Source of the DNA: FEB-7 sp963698265
GTDB lineage: Bacteria; Pseudomonadota; Gammaproteobacteria; Burkholderiales; Usitatibacteraceae
Length of the DNA: 64,000 bases
NCBI GenBank assembly: GCA_963698265.1
Contig: CAVOQC010000002.1
Coordinates: 372,001-436,000 of the forward strand
Direction: 5' to 3'
Both the position numbers and the translations under genes were made by a program. Positions 50,530 to 59,414 of the stretch are shown here, piece by piece. Numbering within the stretch: the first letter of the stretch is position 1; each line of letters begins with the position of its first letter. Below the pieces are notes generated by a model. It made no database searches. It saw only the letters and a list, made by a program, of their open reading frames with translations, and had not been told where the DNA came from.

Positions 50530-53169
50530 TTATCGCGGAAATTGCCTTGCCCCCGGTCGCGCGCTTCGCGGGTTGTCGGACGGCTCCGCGCTCCCGGCGG
50601 GAGGCGGGGCCAGGAAGGCCGCCTCGAAGGTCCCGGCCGGCACCGGCTTGCTGAACAGGAAGCCCTGCATTTCGTCGCAGTTCACCAACCGGAGCAGGCG
50701 GGATTGCTCCTCGGTCTCCACGCCCTCGGCCACCACGTTCAACCTGAGCGAGTGCGCGAGGTTCACGATGGTGGAGACGAGCGATAGCCCTTCCGGCCCG
50801 GCCGTCATGTCGACGACGAACGAACGGTCGATCTTCAGCGTGTCCACCGGGAGCCTCGCGAGGTAGCTGAGCGAGGAGAAGCCGGTGCCGAAGTCGTCGA
50901 TGGCGACGGTCACGCCGAGGGCGCGAATGCTCTCCAGGGTCGCGATACTGTGCTTCACGTCCGCCATGATCAGGCTTTCGGTGATCTCCAGTTCCAGCCC
51001 GACCGCCGCCAGGGCGGCGCCACCGATCGCCTGCTCGATCTCGGCCACGAAGCCGCGATTGCGCAGCTGGAGCGGCGACACGTTCACCGCGACGCGCACG
51101 GCGGTGAGGCCCGCGGCGCGCCAGCGCCGGTAGTCGTCGAGCGCCTGGCGCAGGGCCCAGTGCCCGACATCGTTGATGAGGCCGGTCTCCTCCAGGATCG
51201 GGATGAACCGGCCCGGCGGCACCAGGCCCGTTCGCGGATCGTTCCACCGGATCAGCGCCTCCACGCCGGTGAGCTTTCCGCTCGAGAAGCTCACCTTGGG
51301 CTGGTAGTGGAGCACGAACTCGCCCTTGTCCAGCGCCTGGCGCAGGTGGTTTTCCATGGCGAGCATGGTGGCCACCGCCTCGGTCGTCCCCTGCGCGTAG
51401 AAGAGGTATCGCTCGCCGCTTGCCTTGGATTTCTTCAGCGCCGTCTCGGCGCTCCGGAGCAGGGCTTCCGCGTCGCCGCCGTCATTGGGGAACTGCGCCA
51501 CGCCGATCTTGACGGCGATCCGCAGCATGGCGTTCTCCACCGGGAACGAATGGCCCTGGAGCGCGCCCATCGTCTTCTCGACGAGCCGCGCCACGTCGCC
51601 TTCCAGGGCCATCCTCGGAAGCACCAGGGCGAACTGGTCCGACCCCAGACGCGCGAGCTGGCTGGCGTCGCCCGCGTGGCGGGTCAGCCAGTCCACGAGC
51701 TGCTTCAGCAAGGCGTCGCCGGCCGCCCGGCCGAGACTGTCGTTGATGTTCCGGAACCGCTCCACGTCGATCACGAGCACGGCCAGCTGGCGGCCGGAGG
51801 CGGCCGCGCCGCGAACGTGCTGCGCCACGCGGTCGAGAAAGAGATTGCGGTTCGCGAGGCCGGTGAGCACATCGTAGTAGGCGAGGTAATCGAGACGCTC
51901 CTGCTTGTCGAGGTGGTCGATCGCGAAGGCGACGTCGCCGGCCAGCTCCTTCAGCGCCCTCAACTCCTCCTCATGGAAGAACTCGGGCTCGCTTGCGTAG
52001 AGCGCGAAGATGCCCACCGCCTCTCCCGAGACCACCAGGGGGAAGAGCGCCAGGGAGCGGATGCCGGCCTCGGCGTACATCGCGCCGAGCACCAGCCTGG
52101 TGTCGTTCAGCGAATCGTTGGAGACGACGGGAACCTTCCCCTCGATCGCCCGGGCGATCATGGAGCCCGACGATCCGTCGGCCGGGTACAGGCGATTCTC
52201 GATGGCGGCGACCAGCTTCCCGTCCACGCCGTCGGCGGCGGCCACCCTGACTTGTCGCGAGTGCGGGTCGACGAGGCCGATCAGGGCCATGTGGAACCCG
52301 CCCGCCTCGAGCGCGATGCGGCAGGCGTTCCGGTACAGTTCGCCGCGGTTGCCCACCCGCACGATCAGCGTGTTGATGGCGCTCAGCATGGCGTTCACGC
52401 GGTTCAGGTACGCGACCCGGGCTTCCGCGAACTTCCGGTCGGAGATGTCGTTCGCGGTTCCGCGATAACCCCGGAAGGTCCCCGAGTCGTCGAAGATCGG
52501 CTCGCCGCGGGCGCTGAAATGGCGCGTGCTGCCGTCATCGACGACGATCCTGTACTCGAAGTCGCTGAAGGGCTCGTGGGCCTCGAGCCTCGCCCGGTGC
52601 GCCGCCCATTCGCTCGCGCCAAGCTCGATGGGCAGCTCCCACCGGGTCTTGCCCAGGGTGTTGCTGACCGAGAAACCGCCCTTGTTCACGACCTCGCCCG
52701 ACATGAGCGTGAAGCGAAAGTCCGCGTCCTGCTCCCAGTACCAGTCGGACGAGAGCTCGGTCAGGGCGCGGAAGCGCGATTCGTTCTCGCGCAGCTCCTG
52801 CTCGGCGTGCTTGCGCTCGGTGATGTCGAGGGTGATGCCGAGCAGGTTCGGCGCCTCGCCTTGCGCGCGGTGCAGCGGGGCGGCATGGGTTTCGAGCCAG
52901 CGTCGCGTGCCCCGGGACCCGATGATCTCGTACTCCAGCGTGCCGCGCTCGCCGTTCATCACGCGCTTGTGCAGGGCGGCGAAAGGCGCGCGATACTCGG
53001 GTGCGATGTAGTCGAGCAGGGGCCGCGACTGCACTTCGGCGAGGGACCCGGCCTCCAGCATGGCCTGGCCGGCCGCATTCATCTCGAGCAGCAGGCCCTC
53101 CGGGCTCACCACCTTCACGCACGCGGGCCCCGTCTCGATCATGGCCCGCATGCGCTGCTCGCTCTTCAC
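50530..53169 (-). CDS. PAS-PAS-GAF-GGDEF-EAL c-di-GMP signalling protein (main intact frame; N-terminal REC part is frameshifted)
   Basis: An open frame of 879 residues: two PAS domains (about 5-118 and 128-250, each ending in an ITERKHAEQEL/ISDRKFAEARV linker), a GAF domain (262-405), GGDEF (415-575) and EAL (590-850). The GGDEF active-site loop is degenerate, LARLGSDQFALVL instead of GGDEF, so cyclase activity is doubtful. The EAL domain has its catalytic residues (GVEALIRWND, ITESLIMAD, AIDDFGTGFSSL, KIDRSFV, VVAEGVETEEQ), so it is probably a c-di-GMP phosphodiesterase. The gene really seems to begin at the GTG at 53580 with a receiver domain; two single-base indels at about 53254 and 53485 break that part. 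Confidence 0.88.
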   Translation of the reverse strand: MKSEQRMRAMIETGPACVKVVSPEGLLLEMNAAGQAMLEAGSLAEVQSRPLLDYIAPEYRAPFAALHKRVMNGERGTLEYEIIGSRGTRRWLETHAAPLHRAQGEAPNLLGITLDITERKHAEQELRENESRFRALTELSSDWYWEQDADFRFTLMSGEVVNKGGFSVSNTLGKTRWELPIELGASEWAAHRARLEAHEPFSDFEYRIVVDDGSTRHFSARGEPIFDDSGTFRGYRGTANDISDRKFAEARVAYLNRVNAMLSAINTLIVRVGNRGELYRNACRIALEAGGFHMALIGLVDPHSRQVRVAAADGVDGKLVAAIENRLYPADGSSGSMIARAIEGKVPVVSNDSLNDTRLVLGAMYAEAGIRSLALFPLVVSGEAVGIFALYASEPEFFHEEELRALKELAGDVAFAIDHLDKQERLDYLAYYDVLTGLANRNLFLDRVAQHVRGAAASGRQLAVLVIDVERFRNINDSLGRAAGDALLKQLVDWLTRHAGDASQLARLGSDQFALVLPRMALEGDVARLVEKTMGALQGHSFPVENAMLRIAVKIGVAQFPNDGGDAEALLRSAETALKKSKASGERYLFYAQGTTEAVATMLAMENHLRQALDKGEFVLHYQPKVSFSSGKLTGVEALIRWNDPRTGLVPPGRFIPILEETGLINDVGHWALRQALDDYRRWRAAGLTAVRVAVNVSPLQLRNRGFVAEIEQAIGGAALAAVGLELEITESLIMADVKHSIATLESIRALGVTVAIDDFGTGFSSLSYLARLPVDTLKIDRSFVVDMTAGPEGLSLVSTIVNLAHSLRLNVVAEGVETEEQSRLLRLVNCDEMQGFLFSKPVPAGTFEAAFLAPPPAGSAEPSDNPRSARPGARQFPR

Positions 53170-53580
53170 GATGTCGAGCTGGTACCGGCGGTGGGACGCG
53201 CGCGTTTGCGCCTCCTGCAGCTCGCGCTCGAGCGCGGGCGCAAGCCGCGCCAGGGCTCTGCTTCATCACGTAGTCGCTGGCGCCGGCCTTCATCGCCGCC
53301 ACGGCGATGTCCTCGCCGATGGTGGCGGAAACGAGGATGAAGGGGATGTCGAGCCCGGCGGCGCGGACAATCCGCAGCGCTTCGAGGCCGGTGAAGCCCG
53401 GCATGTTGAAATCGGAGAGGACCGCGTCCCATCGCTCCTCGGCCAGCGCGGCCTTCAGTTCGGAAGCGGTCTGCACGCGCCGGGAGGCGGGTCGAACCCG
53501 CCGCGACGCAGGGCGTGAAGCTCGAGCGTCGCGTCGTCTTCGGAGTCCTCGACGATCAGGACCTTGACCGGTTTGCTCAC
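53170..53580 (-). pseudogene. Receiver-domain (REC) N-terminus of the GGDEF/EAL gene, split by two frameshifts
   Basis: From the GTG at 53580 one frame gives KPVKVLIVEDSEDDATLELH, the start of a receiver domain. Near 53485 the homology jumps to another frame (TASELKAALAEERWDAVLSD, phospho-acceptor Asp in SDFNMPGFTG, then LVSATIGEDIAVAAMKAGAS and DYVMK). At about 53254 a run of three G (three C on the coding strand) carries one base too many; after removing it the sequence runs on as SLARLAPALERELQEAQT into the PAS frame. With both corrections this is one REC-PAS-PAS-GAF-GGDEF-EAL protein of about 1016 residues. Sequence error is likelier than decay given the cluster of such breaks. Confidence 0.75.
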
Positions 53581-53581
53581 G

Positions 53582-54031
53582 GATCGGCGATTCCGGCGGC
53601 GATCGATTGAGCATCAACCGGAAGATGCCGATCACCCGGGCTGCCTCCAGGAACTCGACGAAGTCGACTGGCTTGCGCACGTAGCTGTTCGCGCCCAGCG
53701 AGTAGCTCTTGACCCTGTCGTCCTCCTCCTCGGACGAGGTGAGGATCACCACCGGCAGGAGCCGGGTTCGCTCGTCGCCGCGGATCGCCTTCAGCACGCC
53801 CAGGCCGTCGAGCCTGGGCAGTTTCAGGTCGAGAATGACGAGCGCGGGCAGCGACTTGCCCGCGCGCTCGGCGTAGGCGCCCCGCGCGAGCAGGAAGTCG
53901 ATCGCCAGGACGCCGTCCGAAACGACGTCGATCGGGTTCAGCAGATGGTTCTGCTTGAACGCGCGCAGCGTGAGCTTCACGTCGTCCGGATTGTCTTCAA
54001 CCAGCAGGAGGGACTTGTCGATCCGATTCAT
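53582..54031 (-). CDS. Single-domain response regulator (Rcp1-like)
   Basis: A receiver domain of about 145 residues, ATG at 54031 overlapping the stop of the kinase gene (ATGA). Residues: LLLVEDNPDDVKLTLRAF acidic pocket, Asp68 in LVILDLKLPRLDG as phospho-acceptor, Thr/Ser switch in VVILTSSEEEDD, and Lys120 in SYVRKPVDF. The end VIGIFRLMLNRSPP is the usual tail of Rcp1-type regulators. No in-frame stop appears before the next gene's GTG at 53580; the frame runs on, so the true end is uncertain and another indel may lie here. It is the likely phosphate acceptor for the adjacent kinase. Confidence 0.8.
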
Positions 54032-55498
54032 GTTTCGACTCCTTGCAGGCTGAAAAAAAACGTCGCTCCTTCGCCCGGCTTCGCCTCGGCCCAGATGTTG
54101 CCGTCGTGCCGGCGGATGATCCGCTGGACGATCGCCAGGCCGATCCCGGATGCCGGGGAAGTCGCCGGCGTGATGCAGGCGCTGGAAGGCGCCGAACAGC
54201 TTGTCAGAGTACGCCATGTCGAAACCCGCGCCGTTGTCGGCGACGAAATGCACCGTCCTGGCGCCGCGTTCCAGCGCGCCGACGCGAATCACCGGCCGTT
54301 CGGTCCTGCCGGTGAACTTCCACGCGTTCTGCAGCAGGTTTTGCATGACGATGCGCAACAGAGCCGGGTCGGCGGTCACGCGCAAGCCGTCGGCGATGGC
54401 CCACTCCACCGCGCGGCCGGGTTCGATCCGGTCCAGGTTGACGGCGATCTCGTGCGCGATCGCGCTCAGGTCGACCGGCTTCACCCTGAGTTCCGTGCGG
54501 GTCACCTGGGACAGTTTCAGCAGGTCGTCGATGAGCATGCCCATGCGCTGGCTCGCGGCGCGGATGCGCGCGAGCGCGTCCTTGCCCTCGACGTCGAGCC
54601 TGTCGCCGTAGTCCTCGAGCAGCACCTGGGAAAACCCGTCCATGCTTCGCAGCGGCCCGCGCAGGTCGTGGGACACGGAATAGCTGAAGGCCTCCAGTTC
54701 CTCGTTCAATGCGGCGAGATCCAGGTTGCGGAGTTCGATCTCGGCGTGCGCACCGCGCAGCGTGCGCACCATGGAGGCGAAGTCGGCGGCCAGGGCGCTG
54801 ATCTCGTCATCGCCGTCGATCGCGAGCCGGTGGTTCCAGTTGCCCGCGGCGATCTCGCGGGTCGCCCGATTCAGCCTGTCTACCGGCTCCAGGACGGCGC
54901 GACGAATGAGCCACGATGCGCCGACGGCGACCAGGCCAATCAGCGCCAATCCGGTCACGATCGCGATCAACGCGATCTGGTAGGCTTCGTCGATGCGCGC
55001 GGCCGCAAGCTCGGTCAGGCGGAATGCATCGTAGATATTGTCCTGCTGGACGGACCGCAGCCGGCCGTACAACGGGGATGCGGATTGATCCCGCGACGCA
55101 TCATTCGGGGCGCCGGCAGCGTCCGCCGCGGGCGCCGCCGACAGCGTGGCGAACAAGTTCCGTATCTGCGCCCTTCGCTCGCGCATTCTGTCGTTGATAT
55201 CCGCCAGTTCTGCTCCGGGGAAAGTGTTGTCCGCGATCAGGCGATCGAGACGCTTCGAGACGCTCTCCCACTGCAGGCGCGCGCGCTCCAACCGGTACTG
55301 GCGATAATCGGAAGTCACCAGCCTCAACTCGGCGATTCCGCGGGTGATCGCGCTTGCCTGCCGGCGCTGGCGGTCGGCGTCATTGACCTCGGCGAGCGTC
55401 CAGCCGATAGCCGCGGCGATCAAGCCGAATATCGCAAGCGTGATGCCAGTGGCGAATCTCTCTTTCGTGCTGATCTTCACCGCGCGGTGTCTCGTCAA
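54028..55498 (-). pseudogene. Membrane sensor histidine kinase, one frameshift near the C-terminus
   Basis: After correction a 489-residue kinase. Residues 19-36 and 175-197 are membrane segments; 37-174 is a helical periplasmic region of the four-helix-bundle type (CHASE3-like); 198-250 HAMP; then HisKA with His277 in SYSVSHDLRGPLRSMDGF; then HATPase with NLLQNAWKFTG and DNGAGFDM. At about 54155-54158 a run of four G (CCCC on the coding strand) shifts the frame; with one C removed the G2 box reads ASGIGLAIVQRI and the protein ends FFFSLQGVET with a TGA overlapping the regulator's ATG. The start overlaps the stop of the binding-protein gene. Length is 1471, one more than a multiple of three. 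Confidence 0.82.
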
Positions 55499-56565
55499 CG
55501 CACCACGGTCACGCGCTCGGGCTTCACCCCCAGCAGCGCATCGAGGTACAGGCTGGCGAGGAAGTTGGGAACCGACCCACCTGCCGCGTGGCCGCGCGAA
55601 ATCGCCCAGCGCGCCTGGTCCTCCAGCGTGACCAGAAGCGATTGCTGCAGATCGACCCTGGGGTCGAAGTGCCGCCAGCCCGGTCGAAAAGCCTTGACGT
55701 CGGCCTTCAGCAATCCGGCCATGAGGCTCGTTGCTTCTTCGGGCCGGGAGTCGTTGAACTGCTCGGCCCTCAGCATGGCGCGCACGAATTTCTCGATCGC
55801 CTTCGGGTGCATCTTCAGGTAATGCTGCTGCCCGACCAGCAGAAAGCTGAGCCTGTACGCCTGGTGGTCGGTGAACGAGACGGCGTTCTCGCCCAGGATG
55901 GCCTGGCCGATGAGCACGGTTGGATTCCAGGTCGCCGCCGCGTCGATGGTCCCGTCGACAAGCGCCTGGGGAATCTCGGCGGGCGACAAGTTCACCTGTG
56001 TCACCGACTCGGGTGTGAGATTGCGCCAGATCAGGTACGACCAGAGGAAGTACTCCTTGCTGGTGCCGAACGTGACGCCGATGGTCTTGCCCGGCAGGTC
56101 GCGCGGTTCGGCGATGCCGCGATCGCGTCGCGCGACGATCGCTTTGTCATTTGAGACGCGAAGCATGCTGGCGGCGATCCCAAGAGCCTCGCCCTTCATG
56201 ACGGCGAGCACGAATGGCAAATCCGCCACCGCGGCCACGTCGGCCTTGCGCTCGACGACCAGCTCAAGCGCCGCCTTGCCGTCGGTGACCGGCAGAATCG
56301 TCAGGTCGAGACCTTCCTCGGTGAAATAACCCTTTGCCGCCGCGATGAGCAACAACGCGGCATGCGGTACCGTGGGCATCGCGAGGCTCAGCTTTTCGGC
56401 GGGGGCGACCGGAGCGGGAGACACGATCTTCACGCCCAGGTAACCGAGGCCGAGAAGGACCACCGCCAAGGCCAGGGCGGCACCGGCCTGGAATGTTCGA
56501 CTATGCAGAGTACGGGCCAGTTCGGTTCTCGATCGGGCGTCGGGAGGAGATAATGATGATTCCAT
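55495..56565 (-). CDS. Membrane-anchored NMT1/SsuA-like substrate-binding protein
   Basis: A 356-residue protein with one N-terminal membrane segment (residues 26-47, GAALALAVVLLGLGYLGVKI) and then a type II binding fold like those of nitrate/sulfonate/taurine transporters: HAALLLIAAAKGYFTEEGLD, ILPVTDGKAALELVVERKAD, RDLPGKTIGVTFGTSKEYFL and VNLSPAEIPQALVDGTIDAAATW (part). No ABC permease or ATPase gene accompanies it; instead a histidine kinase, regulator and c-di-GMP protein follow with 4-base overlaps. It is therefore likely to be a ligand sensor for that kinase rather than a transport component. ATG at 56565. Confidence 0.85.
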   Translation of the reverse strand: MESSLSPPDARSRTELARTLHSRTFQAGAALALAVVLLGLGYLGVKIVSPAPVAPAEKLSLAMPTVPHAALLLIAAAKGYFTEEGLDLTILPVTDGKAALELVVERKADVAAVADLPFVLAVMKGEALGIAASMLRVSNDKAIVARRDRGIAEPRDLPGKTIGVTFGTSKEYFLWSYLIWRNLTPESVTQVNLSPAEIPQALVDGTIDAAATWNPTVLIGQAILGENAVSFTDHQAYRLSFLLVGQQHYLKMHPKAIEKFVRAMLRAEQFNDSRPEEATSLMAGLLKADVKAFRPGWRHFDPRVDLQQSLLVTLEDQARWAISRGHAAGGSVPNFLASLYLDALLGVKPERVTVVR

Positions 56566-56620
56566 CGTGATCGCGGGAATGCCGGGCAGTTCCGGCGCCA
56601 CAGGAATTGCCCTACAGACT

Positions 56621-56626
56621 ATTATA
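56621..56626 (-). promoter_or_regulatory. -10 box TATAAT of the signalling operon
   Basis: On the minus strand GGGTATAATAGTC lies in an AT-rich patch about 56 bases before the binding-protein ATG. No good -35 box is visible (TTTCGC at the right distance). Confidence 0.6.
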
Positions 56627-56730
56627 CCCAATGATATTTTCGCGAAACGGGGCCGCCTGTACGGCAACGCACACGGGGTGACGAGCGGCACGGCACGGCG
56701 AGCACCACGGCGGGACGGGTCGCCCGGGGG

Positions 56731-57637
56731 CTATGCCCGCGGAAACCCGGGGTCTTCCCGGCGCAGGACGAAGACGAAGCCGGCGCCCGCCGAGAGTTCC
56801 GGCCAGGCGAAGGGCGCGAGCGGGAACGCGCGTTCCAGCGCCTTGCGGTTGTGCCCGATCTCCACCACCAGCAACCCGCCGGGATTCAGGTGCCGCCTCG
56901 CCTGCGCGAGGATGGCGCGGGTGTGCGCGAGGCCGTCGGCACCGCTCGCGAGCGCCATTTCCGGTTCGCGCCGGTACTCCGTCGGGAGCTTGCGCATCGA
57001 GGCGGTTCTCACGTACGGCGGGTTGGAGACGATGACGTCGTAGGTGCGTCCCTCGAGCGCCGCGAAGAGGTCGGACCGGACGAGCCGAACGCGTTTGTCC
57101 AGCCCGTAGGCGGCGACGTTCTTCCTCGCCACCGTGAGCGCCCGGGGCGAGAGCTCCGCGGCATCGACCATCGCCTTCGGAAAGGCGATCGCGGCCAGGA
57201 TCGCGAGGCAGCCCGAGCCCGTGCACAGGTCGAGCGCGGATCGCACGCGCGCCGGCTTGCGCGATCCACGGCGCGAGGCGCGCGCGGAGCAGTTCCGCGA
57301 TGAAGGAGCGCGGCACGATCACGTTCTCGTCCACGTGGAAGCGGTGCGGCCCGAGCCAGGCCTCCTTCAGGAGGTAGGCGGCGGGCTTGCGCGTGCGGAT
57401 CCTCTTCGCCACCAGGGCATTGGCCAGGCGGGCGTGATGGGCGTCGACGACCAGGTCGAGGTGGGGGCCCAGTTCGCTCACCGGAAGTCCCAGGGAATGC
57501 AGCACGAGCCAGGCGGCCTCGTCGATGGCGTTGGTCGTGCCGTGCCCGAACGAGACGCCGGCGCGCTCGAGGTGCGCCGCGGCATCGAGCACGAGGCCCC
57601 TCACGTTCAACCCCTTCTCGGGAACGGTCCGGGCCAC
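56731..57637 (-). pseudogene. prmB: Ribosomal protein L3 glutamine N5-methyltransferase, one frameshift
   Basis: Corrected, about 301 residues. The N-terminal part is helical and typical (AGVSFGHGTTNAIDEAAWLV, KRIRTRKPAAYLLKEAWLGP, VIVPRSFIAELL). The SAM-binding and catalytic part lies in the next frame: ALDLCTGSGCLAILAAIAFP, DVIVSNPPYVRTASMRKLP with the NPPY motif, and GGLLVVEIGHNRKALE. The break is near 57260, where the coding strand reads GCGCAAGCC instead of GCGAAGCC (one extra C); corrected it gives LAPWIAKPARVRSALDL. The start is a GTG at 57637 or 57604, 6 bases after dapE. PrmB methylates ribosomal protein L3; loss is tolerated in some bacteria, but sequence error is the simpler explanation. 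Confidence 0.85.
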
Positions 57638-57643
57638 GGGCCG

Positions 57644-58784
57644 CTATTTCACGCCCAGGAGATCCTCGCACGCGAGGCGATAGATCTCGGCGAGCGGCTC
57701 GATCTCGTCGAGCGAGACGGACTCGTTCACCTTGTGGATCGAGCGATTCACCGGCCCGAACTCCACCACTTCGGCGCAGATGTCCGCGATGAAGCGCCCG
57801 TCGGACGTGCCGCCGGTCGTGGAGACTTCCGGGGTCGCGCCGCGATACCTGCCTCACCACGCGTTCGAAAGCGTCTCCACGAGGCGCCCTCGCGTCGTGA
57901 GGAAGGGCCGGCCGCCGAGGATCCACTCGATCGCGGTAGTCGAGCCCGTGGCGGTCGAGCACGGCGTGCAGGCGCGCCTGGAGGCCTTCGACGGTGCTCG
58001 CCGTGGAGAAGCGGAAATTGAAGTCGACCCGCACTTCGCCCGGGATGATGTTGAACGCGCCCGTGCCGGCGTGGATGTTGGACACCTGCCACGTGGTCGG
58101 CGGGAAATGCTCGTTGCCCTGGTCCCATGCGGTCGCCGCGAGTTCCGCGAGGGCCGGGGCGAGGTCGTGGACCGGGTTCTTCGCGAGGTGCGGATAGGCC
58201 ACGTGCCCCTGGATTCCCTTCGCGACGAGGCGGCCGGTGAGCGTGCCGCGCCGCCCGTTCTTGATGGTGTCGCCGAAGTGCTCCGCCGACGTGGGCTCGC
58301 CCACGATGCAGTAGTCGATGCGCTCGCCTCTCGCCTTGAGCGCTTCCACCACGCGCACGGTGCCGTCGACCGAGGGGCCCTCTTCGTCGGAGGTGAGCAG
58401 GAGTGCCAGCGAGCCGGGGTGCTCGGGGTGCGCGGTGACGAGCTGTTCGGCGGCGACGACGAAGGCCGCGATCGAGGTCTTCATGTCGGCCGCGCCGCGC
58501 GCGTGCAGCCTGCCGTCCATGATCGTGGGGACGAAGGGATCGGTGTGCCACTGGTCGAGCGGCCCCGGCGGCACCACGTCGGTGTGCCCGGCGAAGACCA
58601 CCAGCGGCCGCGCCGTGCCGCGGCGGATCCACAGGTTCGTGACCTCGCCGCAGCGGATCGTCTCCGCAACGAATCCCAGCGGGGCGAGCCGGTCGATGAT
58701 CACTTGCTGGCAGCCCTCGTCGGCGGGCGTGACCGAAGGCCGCGCGAGCAGCGCGCGGGCCAGGTCGAGTGTGGCGTTCGTCAT
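57644..58784 (-). pseudogene. dapE: Succinyl-diaminopimelate desuccinylase, three single-base frameshifts
   Basis: Corrected, about 379 residues. This zinc peptidase-family enzyme makes L,L-diaminopimelate for lysine and peptidoglycan. The N-terminal 285 residues are intact: VVFAGHTDVVPPGPLDQW, GRLHARGAADMKTSIAAF, LLLTSDEEGPSVDGT, FGDTIKNGRRGTLTGRLVAK. Then indels at about 57931 (extra G), 57863 (missing G) and 57842 (extra C) move the homology between frames: IEWILGGRPFLTTRGRL, then AVVRQVSG, then STTGGTSDGRFIADICAEVV to the end LLGVK. Total length is a multiple of three plus one, matching the net of the three. As the gene is normally essential and dapC and dapD are present, sequence error is likely. 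It starts 4 bases inside the Mpo1-like gene. Confidence 0.88.
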
Positions 58785-59320
58785 CGCGCGCGCGCCGCAT
58801 CCGTGCGCGTGCGGCGCGCGACGGTGGGCCCGACCCGTTGCTCGATCATTCGCCGCAGCGCCTTCCTCGCGCCGAAGAAGAATGCGGCCTCGGCGCACAG
58901 GAAGAGCGGGCCGATGAGAAGCTGGCTCGCGTCCGAAAGGAACGCAGGCTTCATCCCCTCGTAGCGGTGGCCGCGCAACTGCAGGGCCCAGCCCGCGGCG
59001 AAGAGCACGGTCGCTCCGGCAAGGGCTGCGGCGACAGGGACGCGCGCCGCGATCTCGCTTGCGAGCGCGCACATGAGGAAGAGCACCGCGGCCATGACGG
59101 CGCCGAAGGCCGGATCGAGGCGCACGTACCAGGCGCTGGCGCCGATCGAGGCGACGGCCGCGAGCGTGACGGGGATGCCGCCGGCCGGGAAGGAAACCAG
59201 CGCAAGTGCCAGCACGATCGCGAAGACCACCAGCGGGATGCCGAGGAAATGGGTCGCGATGTTGCGGCGGTCGCGGTGGCTGGCCGCGTACTGCGCGAGG
59301 GACTCCTCGAGCGATCTCAT
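58781..59320 (-). CDS. Mpo1-like (DUF962) membrane protein
   Basis: A 179-residue integral membrane protein with about four hydrophobic segments. The family signature is at the start: YAASHRDRRNIATHFLGIPL, with conserved His and Asn-x-x-x-His; near the C-terminus PAFLSDASQLLIGPLFLCAE matches the second conserved block. The yeast member Mpo1 is a dioxygenase of 2-hydroxy fatty acids; bacterial function is unproven. It sits between pilU and dapE with a 4-base overlap to the latter. Confidence 0.85.
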   Translation of the reverse strand: MRSLEESLAQYAASHRDRRNIATHFLGIPLVVFAIVLALALVSFPAGGIPVTLAAVASIGASAWYVRLDPAFGAVMAAVLFLMCALASEIAARVPVAAALAGATVLFAAGWALQLRGHRYEGMKPAFLSDASQLLIGPLFLCAEAAFFFGARKALRRMIEQRVGPTVARRTRTDAARAR

Positions 59321-59414
59321 CTTTTCCGTTTCGGGTGCGGTGCGCGAACGCGCATTTTATCGCACGCTCCGGCCGGCGCCGCCGGGGCGCCCGGAGCAGC
59401 CGGCAAGAGCCCCT

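Noticed and set aside
52535..55498. A single 987-residue kinase-regulator-receiver fusion protein
   Set aside because: The continuous frame is an accident of two frameshifts. Corrected frames show separate genes with normal ATGA overlaps between kinase and regulator.
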